64,000 bases of DNA from positions 1-64,000 of the forward strand of contig NZ_JAKCFI010000015.1 of assembly GCF_021412625.1 (NCBI RefSeq), read 5' to 3'. Below, one piece after another: positions 49,175 to 58,016 of this stretch; position 1 is the first letter of the stretch; every line of letters begins with the position of its first letter. Made by a program: the position numbers and the translations under genes. The notes below the pieces were generated by a model. It was not told where the DNA came from, ran no database searches, and saw only the letters and a list, made by a program, of their open reading frames with translations. Origin of the DNA: Myxococcus stipitatus. GTDB taxonomy: Bacteria > Myxococcota > Myxococcia > Myxococcales > Myxococcaceae.

Positions 49175-52100
49175 TCACCCCTCCCAGGTCGCGAGCAGGG
49201 CTCGCACCCGCGCGTACCTCTGCAGGAGCGTGGCGCGGTAGGCGCTGAGCATCACCATGGACCCGATGACGAGCAGCCCCAGCAGGAACAGCGAGGCCGC
49301 GGCGACGCGGTGGTCGCGCATGCCGAAGCGCACGAGGTTCGCGGCGATGCACGTCACCAGGAAGCCCGTGCCCAGGTACACGTAGGAGCGGATGCGCAGC
49401 GCGATGCCGAAGCCCACCCCCACCACGCACAGCACGACGCACACGAGCATCGAGCGGCCGTCGCTGAACATCAGCGGCTTCCACGCGCCCGCCACGTAGA
49501 TGACGGTGATGGCCACCGCGCGCAGCCGCGCGTACGTCTCCACGTCGATGGCGCCACGGAACACGCGCAGCAGCGCGAGCAGCGAGAGGCCCGCGGGGAT
49601 GACGTAGAACTGTGGCTCGCCGCTGCCGGTGCCCTGCCACACCAGGAAGAGGGCCGCGTTGAAGGCCACCACCGACACGAACGTGGACAGGCTCCTGCGC
49701 GAGGGATGCGCCGCCAGCGCGGCGAAGTGCGCGGAGTGCCCCACGAGCAGCGCGGCGACCTGGAGCGGCTCCCCCCAGGGCGCGGAGAGCAGGCCCGCCA
49801 GGGGGAAGAGATAGGCGCCCCACAGGACCGGTCGGCGGAACACGGCCAGTCCCGCGCCCTCGCGCTGGACGAAGAAGTAGAGCCCCGTGAAGAGCGCGCC
49901 TCCCACGAGCGCCGCGAGGCTGTCGGCGGCGCTCGGGTGCGCGCCCATGCCGAGCAGGCGCACGGACAGGTAGCCGAGCACGAGGACAGCCTGCGCATGG
50001 AAGGCGGACAGCTCGTCCTCCTCCACCGCCGCGCGGCGCACCAGCGTGAACAGCAGCGCCGCCAACGCGACGCTGGAGACCAGCGCCTCGCGCAGCCCGT
50101 CACCGACCGCGCCCAGCACCATCAGCCCCAGCAGCACCTCTCCGAGCGCCACGACGGTGAAGCCATGCCCCACGCCACGCCGGAGTCCCCGCCCCGCCAG
50201 CAACAGCGCCAGCACGGCGAGCACGGCGCTGGCCGCGCCGAAGTACGGGAGGATGAAGGCCGAGCCCCGCCCCGACGAATACACCGCGCCCAGGTGCATC
50301 AGCCAGCCATGCACCGCGGCGAGCGAGGCCAGCCACCCCACCACCTCGCGCTCGCGCCGGCGCAGCACCACCGTCCACGCGGCCCCCAGCGCGAAGAGGA
50401 TGCTCAGCGGCATGCTCACGTGCTCGAGGTCCCTCAGGCCCCAGAGAGCCAACAGCGTCAGCACCCAGCCCCCATGGTGCAGCGCCGCGCCCACGCGCAC
50501 GTCCCTCGCGTCCAGCGCCAGGCCCGCGAGGCACAGCACCAGGCCCGCGCCACCGACGACGGCGGGCGCCCACGCGAAGGGCACCGCCGCCACGAGGGAC
50601 ACCGCCAGCAACCCCGTCGCCACGCTCGCCATCCAACGCTCGCGCGCGACCATGAGCACCACCGACGTCAGCCCCGCGCCCACGGCCACGAGCGGAGGAA
50701 GGCCCCCCGGACCGGAGTCCGCGAGCCGGCCCACCAGCAGCAGCCCCAGGACGCCAACGCCGCCCACCCACAAGGGCTCGCTCCAGGTGCCCTCCAGCCC
50801 CGGCGTCACCTTCGCGGCCGCCCAGGACAGGCGCTGGTGCACCTGGGACGTCTGGCACAGCGCGGAGAGGAGCGCCGCGCCCAGCGCCACCGCGACGAGC
50901 GCGAGCCCCGCCTCGGGGCGCCACTCCAGGAAGCGATGGGCGTCCGTCTGGCCCACCGTGGAGAGCGCCAGCAACCACACGGCGGGCGTCAACAACCAGC
51001 GCAGCGACAACAGGAACGCGGAGGCGAACACCACCAGCGCCGCGCCGGCGAGCGCGATGGACGTGGGCGCATCCAACAGGGGCACCGCCGCGAGGACCAG
51101 CGCGACGCCGACCGAGGCCCGGCGCAGCAGGGCGTCCGGCGGCGAGCGGAAGAAGGACCAGAGCACGGAGGGCGCGTGGTGCTCCGCCAGCGCCAGCAAC
51201 AGCAACAGGCCGGTGACGACGGGCCGTGCCTGGGGCGCGGCGAGCATCAGGAGCGAGGCGCCGCTGACGCGCAGGAAGGGCTGGGGGCCCGGCATCAACG
51301 CCAGCGCGGCGGCGATGGCATACAAGGCCACGGGGTCCATCCAGAACGCCGCATGCGACAGGAACGCGAAGGGCGCGACACACCCGAGCGCGATCTGCAT
51401 CCACTGGGACATGGCGTTGCGGGCCGCCACCTCGTTCGAGCGCAGCACCAGCGACGACAGCGAGGGGACGTGCTCGACGCCACGCACCAGCGCGAGCGCC
51501 ACCAGGGGCAGGACCTGGACCCAGCCAGGCAGGCCCTCTCCGTACGCCAGCAGCGCCACGGCCGTGTAGGGCACGCAGAGGCTCGCGAAGAACGGCCGCC
51601 GGTTGGCGCGCGTCCACAGCAGCGGCAGCACCACGATGGCCGCGACGAGCAGGAGGAAGCTCTCGGGCGCCCAGGTCACCACCACGATGCCCAGGCCCAC
51701 CATCGCGCCCACCGTCGCCACCATCGAGAAGCGGTGGCCCCCCGCGCCCACGCGCAGGACGGTCGGCACCTCCTCGAGCACCGCGAGCACGCTGAGCACC
51801 ACCGCCAGCGCGAGCATCTCGACAGGCCCGAGAGATGCCACGCCCGCGAGTGCGTACAGACAGGCCACGCCGAGACTCACGGAGGCGAGGAGCGCCCGCG
51901 CGGTGAGCAGCGACGCGACCGCCGCGCCCAGCAGGACTCCCGACACGTCCGAACTGCCGGCCAGGTGCGAACACATCAGCGGGAAGACCATCGCCACCAG
52001 CGCCGCGACCGTGGTGCTGGCGCTGCGTCCCCAGCGCACCGCCGCGAGCGAGGAGCCGAAGCCCCAGACGATGAGCAACCCCATCGAGCGCTCGGGGGTC

Positions 52101-55048
52101 ATCCAGCCACCCCACGGCTCATAGTTGAGCCGCATGTCCGGCAGCATCGCCAGCGCGGCGATGACGACGGCGATGGGGCGCATCCAGGAGAATTCCCGAG
52201 AGGCCACGGCGACCGCCGCCGCCGCGACGAGCACGGTGACGCCCAACAGCGGGGGCTCGGCGAACACGCCCCAGCCGAGGCCCACCACCGCGTAGAAGAA
52301 CGCGGGCAGCCCCAGCAGGCGGACCAGCCCCCCACGCGTCCCCAGCACCGCCAGCGCGAGGGCCACCGCGACGAGCCACATGCCGCCCTGGTACCGCGTC
52401 AGACCGTCCAGCAGCTTCGGGAGGACCCACGCGGCCAACCACGCGCCATAGGCCATGGCGGCGGGGCTCCGCAGCGTCCAGGCCACGACGAGCGCCGCCG
52501 CGCCAGAGAGCACCATGCCCGTGCCCGACGCGAAGCCGACAGTGCTCGCCAGCCCCATCAGGACGCCGCCGCTGGCCAGCAAGGCCACGATGGGCGAGAG
52601 CAACGAACGCGTACGGGCGGTCGACAGCAACACCACCCCCGACAGCAACAGCGCCACCACTCCGGACACGGCGGAAGCCGTCGCCGAGTCCGCCACCCGG
52701 ATCGCCAACACCGGCACCAGCAGCGTCAACAGGGCGCCGACGGCCGTCAGGTAGAAGCGCTCCACCAGCAGGCCCACCGCCAGACAGATGAGCGCCACGC
52801 CGAGCACGCACCACAGCCCGGGACGCGAGTCGGGACCCGCCAGGGAATAGAAGGTGAACAGGACGCTGGCCACGGCGGTGGAGCGCAGCAGCACCTCCGC
52901 GAGAGCGGTGTCCCGCGCCTGCCCCGTGCGCTCGCCCCGCCACAGCCGAGTGACCGCGAGCACCACCCCCGCGACGACGAAGGGCAGCGCGGTCAGCGCT
53001 CCGTACTGCACGGGCAGCGGCTCCGCGTCGACGTAGCCGAGCCGGAGCTTGAGCGCGTCGATGAGCTGACGCAGCGGCCCGGGGACGAGCTGCGCGACGG
53101 AGGAGTAGGCGAAGTACGCGGCGCCATAGGCACCGTAGGCCCACGGCAGCCGGGACACGGCCCCCTTCGTCAGCGTCACCATCGTCCAGGTGATGATGGC
53201 GGCGGTGACGAACAGGCTCGGCGCGGGAGCCCCCACGGAGCCGATGAGACACATCACCTGGACCGCGGCGACCCCGAGCGTCAACGCATCCGCGCTCCGC
53301 TCCGGAGGCAGGGGCCGGAAGCGCAGCGCGGTGGCCAGCAGGAACGCGCCGAAGGGCGCGTAGATGCCCAGGTGCGGCACCCCGCCCACCGCGGCGAGCG
53401 CCACGTGCAGCCGCACCGCGTGGACGAGCAGCAGATACAGCGACGCCCCCATCGCGAACGCCAGCGCCAGGGTGTCACGCGGCTGGGGGACGGGCCTCGT
53501 CGCGACGAGGAAGAAGAGCACGCACGGCAGGACGTTGAGCCACAGCGCCGCAGCCCCGAGCCGCGCCGCGAGCGGCGCGAGCCCCATCATCAGCGTGCCG
53601 AGGACCAGGCCCATCTGGACGAAGGGCCTCGAGGGCGCATCGGACGCGTCCGCGGGCTTCCTCACGAGGACGGCGGCGACACCGGACCAGACCACGAGCA
53701 GCGGGACGAGCAGCGCGGTGTTCACACCTCCCAACGACACCATGTCCCCGAACGCCATGGGCCCGAGCGCGACGCCCGCGAGCGGCGCCGACGCCGAGCC
53801 GATGAGCCCGAGGATGCGACCGGGGTTGCGCAGGGCCTCGCGCCGCGCGAGGTAGGCGCCCAGGAGGGAGAAGCCCGCGGACTGGCCGGCCGTCAGGGCG
53901 AAGACGGTGAGCGAGCGGAAGCCGGAGGACATCCCCGCCCAGCTCTCGAAGACGAAGTACAGGGCGCCCGAGAGGATGAGGAACGCACCGACGAACCACA
54001 TGATGCTGTCGTAGAGGAACGGCCTCCACACGCGGTCCCAGGTGGAGGTCTGCTCGACGATGCGGGCCGTCACGCTCGGGCGGCGCGGCACCTCGAACAT
54101 GGGCTCCGCCTCGTTCTCCGGCAGGGGCGGTGAGCCGAAGGACTCCGCGGGAGCCCCATCGTGCGTCGAGCGCGGAGGCACTCGCGCGCCCGTCTCCTCG
54201 TCCTGGACGCGCGAACCGGGTTCAGCTCCCGAGTTCCGCCCGTCCCATGCGACGTCCTCCTCGCCCACCGGCTCGCGCCCGACTTCGTCTCGATTCGGCG
54301 TCGAGAGGAGCGGAACCGTCACCCCCTCCTCGGCGGGAGCGTCGCGCGACACCTCACGGGACGACTCGACGCCCACGGGCCCTTCGCCATGCGCCCCCAC
54401 CGGGGAGGCACCGGCCACCAGCGACTCGGCCCCCACAGCCTCATCACGACGCGCTCCCAACGAGGCGGCACCGGCTTCCAGCGACTCGATGCCTACAGTC
54501 TCATCACGGCGTGCCCCCACCGGGACGGCACCGGCTTCCAACGACTCGGTCCCTGCGGCCTCATCACGACGCGCACCCATCGCGGCGGCACCGGCCACCC
54601 GGGACTCGACCTCCGCGCGCCCCGCATCCAGCACCTCGCGCTGCCCCACCGACTCCGGCCGCGCCCCCACATCCCGCGTGGGCGCGAACCCGGCATCCCG
54701 CCCATCGGTCTTCGCCACACCGCTGGCGTCCACGCCCTCCAGCCCCCGCCCCTCGACGTTCTCCGCCGCGACGGGCGCCTCGACCTTCGCCGCGGACTCG
54801 GCGGGCGCCGACTCGGCGAGCGCGGACAGGAGGATTCGCGCCTGTCGCTCGTATCGCTCGGAGAGGAAGCGCCGCGCCTTCATCGGCACCTCCGACGCCT
54901 CCCAGCGATTCATCTCGTCGAGCAGGAAGTAGACGTGCGCGAGCTCCGCTTCCAGCTCGGACCGCGCGCGCGACATCATCGCCGAACCGCACAGAGCGCA
55001 TCGCCGGGAATCACCCAGGCGCTCCTGACGGCATGAAGGGCAGTACAT
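49175..55048 (-). CDS. Giant polytopic membrane protein with N-terminal zinc ribbon (1957 residues)
   Basis: Residues 1-25 form a zinc ribbon (MYCPSCRQ ... CALCG). A helical segment follows, then a long low-complexity cytosolic stretch to about 320 that includes 20-residue repeats (GARRDE...ESLEAGA, about 145-215). From about residue 340 to the end the protein is almost wholly hydrophobic, with dozens of membrane helices such as WFVGAFLILSGALYFVF. This layout (zinc ribbon plus very many helices, no catalytic motif) resembles DUF2339/DUF2157-like giant membrane proteins, but I cannot assign a family firmly. No transporter or enzyme motif is visible. The gene is divergent from the GNAT, with a palindrome between them. 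Confidence 0.82.
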   Translation of the reverse strand: MYCPSCRQERLGDSRRCALCGSAMMSRARSELEAELAHVYFLLDEMNRWEASEVPMKARRFLSERYERQARILLSALAESAPAESAAKVEAPVAAENVEGRGLEGVDASGVAKTDGRDAGFAPTRDVGARPESVGQREVLDAGRAEVESRVAGAAAMGARRDEAAGTESLEAGAVPVGARRDETVGIESLEAGAASLGARRDEAVGAESLVAGASPVGAHGEGPVGVESSREVSRDAPAEEGVTVPLLSTPNRDEVGREPVGEEDVAWDGRNSGAEPGSRVQDEETGARVPPRSTHDGAPAESFGSPPLPENEAEPMFEVPRRPSVTARIVEQTSTWDRVWRPFLYDSIMWFVGAFLILSGALYFVFESWAGMSSGFRSLTVFALTAGQSAGFSLLGAYLARREALRNPGRILGLIGSASAPLAGVALGPMAFGDMVSLGGVNTALLVPLLVVWSGVAAVLVRKPADASDAPSRPFVQMGLVLGTLMMGLAPLAARLGAAALWLNVLPCVLFFLVATRPVPQPRDTLALAFAMGASLYLLLVHAVRLHVALAAVGGVPHLGIYAPFGAFLLATALRFRPLPPERSADALTLGVAAVQVMCLIGSVGAPAPSLFVTAAIITWTMVTLTKGAVSRLPWAYGAYGAAYFAYSSVAQLVPGPLRQLIDALKLRLGYVDAEPLPVQYGALTALPFVVAGVVLAVTRLWRGERTGQARDTALAEVLLRSTAVASVLFTFYSLAGPDSRPGLWCVLGVALICLAVGLLVERFYLTAVGALLTLLVPVLAIRVADSATASAVSGVVALLLSGVVLLSTARTRSLLSPIVALLASGGVLMGLASTVGFASGTGMVLSGAAALVVAWTLRSPAAMAYGAWLAAWVLPKLLDGLTRYQGGMWLVAVALALAVLGTRGGLVRLLGLPAFFYAVVGLGWGVFAEPPLLGVTVLVAAAAVAVASREFSWMRPIAVVIAALAMLPDMRLNYEPWGGWMTPERSMGLLIVWGFGSSLAAVRWGRSASTTVAALVAMVFPLMCSHLAGSSDVSGVLLGAAVASLLTARALLASVSLGVACLYALAGVASLGPVEMLALAVVLSVLAVLEEVPTVLRVGAGGHRFSMVATVGAMVGLGIVVVTWAPESFLLLVAAIVVLPLLWTRANRRPFFASLCVPYTAVALLAYGEGLPGWVQVLPLVALALVRGVEHVPSLSSLVLRSNEVAARNAMSQWMQIALGCVAPFAFLSHAAFWMDPVALYAIAAALALMPGPQPFLRVSGASLLMLAAPQARPVVTGLLLLLALAEHHAPSVLWSFFRSPPDALLRRASVGVALVLAAVPLLDAPTSIALAGAALVVFASAFLLSLRWLLTPAVWLLALSTVGQTDAHRFLEWRPEAGLALVAVALGAALLSALCQTSQVHQRLSWAAAKVTPGLEGTWSEPLWVGGVGVLGLLLVGRLADSGPGGLPPLVAVGAGLTSVVLMVARERWMASVATGLLAVSLVAAVPFAWAPAVVGGAGLVLCLAGLALDARDVRVGAALHHGGWVLTLLALWGLRDLEHVSMPLSILFALGAAWTVVLRRREREVVGWLASLAAVHGWLMHLGAVYSSGRGSAFILPYFGAASAVLAVLALLLAGRGLRRGVGHGFTVVALGEVLLGLMVLGAVGDGLREALVSSVALAALLFTLVRRAAVEEDELSAFHAQAVLVLGYLSVRLLGMGAHPSAADSLAALVGGALFTGLYFFVQREGAGLAVFRRPVLWGAYLFPLAGLLSAPWGEPLQVAALLVGHSAHFAALAAHPSRRSLSTFVSVVAFNAALFLVWQGTGSGEPQFYVIPAGLSLLALLRVFRGAIDVETYARLRAVAITVIYVAGAWKPLMFSDGRSMLVCVVLCVVGVGFGIALRIRSYVYLGTGFLVTCIAANLVRFGMRDHRVAAASLFLLGLLVIGSMVMLSAYRATLLQRYARVRALLATWEG
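54407..54610. repeat. 60-bp tandem repeats inside the giant membrane protein gene
   Basis: At least three consecutive units with an exact 60-bp period (GGCACCGGC at 54407, 54467, 54527 and 54587) encode the 20-residue repeats of the cytosolic linker. Units differ mainly by point changes and keep the reading frame, so copy number could vary without breaking the protein. Confidence 0.85.
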
Positions 55049-55140
55049 GGGAGGCCCCCTCTACAACGGACATGCCACCCCAGGATGCCCTGGAAACTCC
55101 TACGGGGGAAATCCGCGCGGCGCGTCGGCCGGGTGCCACC

Positions 55141-55158
55141 TGTGCAGCTAGTTGCACA
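55141..55158. promoter_or_regulatory. 18-bp palindrome between divergent genes
   Basis: TGTGCAGCTAGTTGCACA is symmetric except for one base pair (TGTGCA-G-CTAG-T-TGCACA). It lies 93 bases from the start of the giant membrane protein and 81 bases from the GNAT start. It could be a shared operator for a dimeric regulator. No clear promoter hexamers are seen beside it. Confidence 0.45.
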
Positions 55159-55238
55159 ACCACTGCGTGACCCAGGACGCACCCGTCACGCTCCGGAAGT
55201 CGCTTTCCCTCGGAGGCCCCTTATGGAACGGTGCCCCC

Positions 55239-55745
55239 ATGAGCACGGAAGAGCTGAGCCTGCGTCGGATCCGACCCACGGATGACGTGGCGGTCGCCGC
55301 CATCATCCGCGCCGTGATGCCCGAATTCGGCGCGGACGGCCCGGGGTTCGCCATCCACGACGTGGAAGTCGACGGGATGAGCGCCGCCTATTCGCGTCCC
55401 CGTCACGCCTACTTCGTCATCGAGCGGGCGGGACGCCTCCTGGGAGGCGGCGGCATCGCGCCCCTGGAGGGTGGCGACCCCGGCGTGTGCGAGCTGCGCA
55501 AGATGTACTTCCTCCCGGAGGCCCGGGGTCTGGGAGCGGGCGAGCGCCTGCTGCGCCACTGCCTCGACTTCGCTCGCGAGGCGGGCTTCCAGCGCTGCTA
55601 CCTGGAGACGCTCGCGTCGATGAAGCAGGCCCAGAAGCTCTACCGTCGGCTCGGGTTCGAAGCGCTGTGCGCCCCCATGGGCAGCACGGGCCACTTCGGC
55701 TGCGACCACTGGTACGCGCTGGACCTCACGAAGCCGCCCGCCTGA
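55239..55745 (+). CDS. GNAT-family N-acetyltransferase
   Basis: A 168-residue acetyltransferase. The acetyl-CoA loop ARGLGAGERLL (RxxGxG type) follows ELRKMYFLPE, and the C-terminal LETLASMKQAQKLYRRLGFE completes the fold. Upstream, LRRIRPTDDVAVAAIIR is the usual N-terminus. Small-molecule or protein substrate unknown. The ATG at 55239 is chosen because the fold begins there; no strong ribosome-binding site is visible. Confidence 0.9.
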   Translation: MSTEELSLRRIRPTDDVAVAAIIRAVMPEFGADGPGFAIHDVEVDGMSAAYSRPRHAYFVIERAGRLLGGGGIAPLEGGDPGVCELRKMYFLPEARGLGAGERLLRHCLDFAREAGFQRCYLETLASMKQAQKLYRRLGFEALCAPMGSTGHFGCDHWYALDLTKPPA

Positions 55746-55818
55746 TTCGCGAGCGGCCGGCCCCGCCTCTCGGCCCCACCGCTCCGTCGCCCTCATCCTT
55801 CCGTCCGGGAGGCGAGGG

Positions 55819-56592
55819 ATGACGACGTCACGCCGGGCAGGCAGCCGTCGAACGAAGCGGTCCACCAGCGCGCGCACCACTCGCGCGCGTACGGCCCCAG
55901 CCGTCGTCTCCGAGCCGCCCCCGCGCGCGGACAAGGTTCCCTTCGACATCGACGACGTCCTCGCCCGCGTCCGGGAGGCGGTGCGCGACTTCGCGGACGC
56001 GGCGATGTTCGCATTGGCGGCGCGCGGCCACGACACCCTCTTCGAACAGCTGGTGGCCTGCATCCTCTCCATCCGCACCCTGGACGAGGTGAGCCTCCCG
56101 GCCTCGCTCGCGCTGCTCGAACGCGCCTCCACCCCGGAGGCCCTCGCGCGCCTGTCCCCCCGGGACATCGACGCCCTCATCCAGCCCGTCACCTTCCACG
56201 ATGCGAAGGCGCACCAGCTCCACGCCATCGCCGTGAGGACGCGGGACGAATTCGGCGGCGCGCTCCCCTGCGACGCCCAGGTGCTCCAGTCCTTCAAGGG
56301 CGTGGGGCCCAAGTGCGCGCACCTGGCGCTCGGCATCGCCTGTGGCCATGAGGCCATCAGCGTGGACATCCACGTCCATCGCGTGACGAACCGCTGGGGC
56401 TACGTGAAGGCGCGCACCCCGGAGGCGACGATGCAGGCCCTCCAGGACGTGCTCCCGCGCCGGTACTGGGTGCAGCTGAACCGGCTGCTCGTCCCCTTCG
56501 GCAAGCACGTGTGCACCGGCTCGCGGCCGAAGTGCTCCACCTGCCCGGTGCTGCGCGCCTGTCGCCAGGTGGGCGTGACGAACCCGCGCTGA
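55819..56592 (+). CDS. Endonuclease III-type DNA glycosylase
   Basis: A 257-residue HhH-GPD glycosylase that removes oxidised pyrimidines and nicks abasic sites. The helix-hairpin-helix LQSFKGVGPKCAHLAL carries catalytic Lys K165, and SVDIHVHRVTNR carries Asp D183, matching K120 and D138 of E. coli Nth. The iron-sulfur loop is complete with Nth spacing: C232-x6-C239-x2-C242-x5-C248. An extra Arg/Thr-rich N-terminus of about 40 residues is added. It ends 3 bp from the convergent PLD gene. Since it is divergent from canonical Nth elsewhere in the sequence, substrate range may differ. Confidence 0.92.
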   Translation: MTTSRRAGSRRTKRSTSARTTRARTAPAVVSEPPPRADKVPFDIDDVLARVREAVRDFADAAMFALAARGHDTLFEQLVACILSIRTLDEVSLPASLALLERASTPEALARLSPRDIDALIQPVTFHDAKAHQLHAIAVRTRDEFGGALPCDAQVLQSFKGVGPKCAHLALGIACGHEAISVDIHVHRVTNRWGYVKARTPEATMQALQDVLPRRYWVQLNRLLVPFGKHVCTGSRPKCSTCPVLRACRQVGVTNPR

Positions 56593-56595
56593 AGC

Positions 56596-57873
56596 CTACC
56601 GGTCGTGCCCCACCAGCTGCGTCGCGCGTCGCGCCAGCCTCCGCCACGGATTGGTGCGCCCGCCATTCTCCAGCGACATCTCCTGGCTCAGGCGCAGGTC
56701 CCTCGCCCAGCCGCGCTCCAGCTCGCGCACGAACTCCGCGTCATGGAGGACGAGCGAACCCTCGCCCAGCTTGTTGAGCGACAGCGAGTCCAGGTTCGTG
56801 GAGCCCACCACCGCGAGCCAGTCGTCCACCAGCATCGTCTTCGCGTGCATCATCGACGGCTGGTACTCGTAGATGCGCACGCCCGCCGCCAGCAGCCGCT
56901 CGTAGGTCGAGCGCTGCGAGGCGCGGATGACCTTCACGTCGTGGACGGGCCCCGGCCCCAACACGCGAACCTCCACGCCCTGCCGGCACTTCTCCTCCAA
57001 CTGCTCGAGGATTTCGTTGGGCGGGGAGAAGTACGCGTTGGCGATCCACAAGCGCTCGCGCGCCGCGGCGATGACCATCCGCACCATCCGCTCCGCGTCG
57101 GTGATGCCCAGCTTGCCGGAGCTCTCCACGAAGCCCGCCGCCGCGGGCCCGCGGGACTCCACCTCCGGGAACGCGCTGACGGGGAGCAGCCCGCCGCCGG
57201 ACTCCTGCCAGTAGCGGGAGAACGACAGCTGCATCTGCCGCGTGGCGGGCCCCTCCACGCGGACGCTCGTGTCGCGCCACGCCTCGGGACTCCGCCCATC
57301 CCCCTCCCAGACCTTCCAGAAGCCGAACCCGCCCGTGTACGCGACGCGCCCGTCGACGATGACCAGCTTCTGGTGTGAACGCCCCAACAGCCGGCCCAGC
57401 ACCTTGCCCGCCAGCAGCCGGTAGTAGTGCACCTCGACACCCGCGTCACGGAGGACCTGCTCCACCTGCTGGTCGAAGTCCTTGTCCCCCTGGAGCTCCT
57501 CGCTGCCCACCGGGTCCACCACCACGCGACACGCGACGCCCGCGCGCGCCCGCTCCACCAGCGCCTCCACGATGCGGTCGGACACGTCGCTGGGACGCCA
57601 GATGTACACGAGGATGTGGACGCTCTCGCGCGCCGCGCGGAGGTCCTCCACCATGCGGTCGAAGACGGCGCCGTTCTCCAGCAACTCCAGCCGGTGCCCC
57701 GGCACCAGGCCGATGCCCGTGGACTGGTAGAGCGAGAACGAGAACCCCTCGGGCCCGGGTGGCAGCGAGTACGGCCCGCGCATCTCGTGCTGCTTGCGCT
57801 CCGGTCCGCTGTCGAAGCCATGCGCCCCAGGCTGGGGCAACAGCATGTCCGCGAGGTCCTGACGCTCGTCCAT
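56596..57873 (-). CDS. Cardiolipin synthase-like phospholipase D family protein
   Basis: A 425-residue protein with two HKD motifs: SHQKLVIVDGRVAYTGG (H167, K169, D174) and MHAKTMLVDDWLAVVGSTN (H343, K345, D350). Domain order and length fit ClsB/ClsC-type cardiolipin synthases without N-terminal membrane helices. It would condense phosphatidylglycerol or act on phosphatidyl groups at the inner membrane. The ATG at 57873 begins the charged N-terminus; no hydrophobic leader precedes it. The 143-bp gap to 58017 must hold promoters for both divergent genes. Confidence 0.88.
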   Translation of the reverse strand: MDERQDLADMLLPQPGAHGFDSGPERKQHEMRGPYSLPPGPEGFSFSLYQSTGIGLVPGHRLELLENGAVFDRMVEDLRAARESVHILVYIWRPSDVSDRIVEALVERARAGVACRVVVDPVGSEELQGDKDFDQQVEQVLRDAGVEVHYYRLLAGKVLGRLLGRSHQKLVIVDGRVAYTGGFGFWKVWEGDGRSPEAWRDTSVRVEGPATRQMQLSFSRYWQESGGGLLPVSAFPEVESRGPAAAGFVESSGKLGITDAERMVRMVIAAARERLWIANAYFSPPNEILEQLEEKCRQGVEVRVLGPGPVHDVKVIRASQRSTYERLLAAGVRIYEYQPSMMHAKTMLVDDWLAVVGSTNLDSLSLNKLGEGSLVLHDAEFVRELERGWARDLRLSQEMSLENGGRTNPWRRLARRATQLVGHDR

Positions 57874-58016
57874 GCCGTGGCAAGCTAGGAACACTTCCCC
57901 GCCCTGGCATGCCGGGCTCGCCCGCCCGCCACCCGACGGAGCGCTCTCTCCCATTGCCGCCCGGCGACGGGCTGGCCACACTGGCCCGGTTCCCTCGCAC
58001 CCCGGAGAGCCGACCC

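Noticed and set aside
48488..54133. Long plus-strand frame opposite the giant membrane protein
   Set aside because: Composition (Arg, His, Gln, Pro) is that of an antisense frame; the minus strand encodes regular membrane helices.
54407..54610. Regular 60-bp repeats considered as a CRISPR array
   Set aside because: There are no unique spacers; the whole unit repeats and stays in frame within a coding gene.
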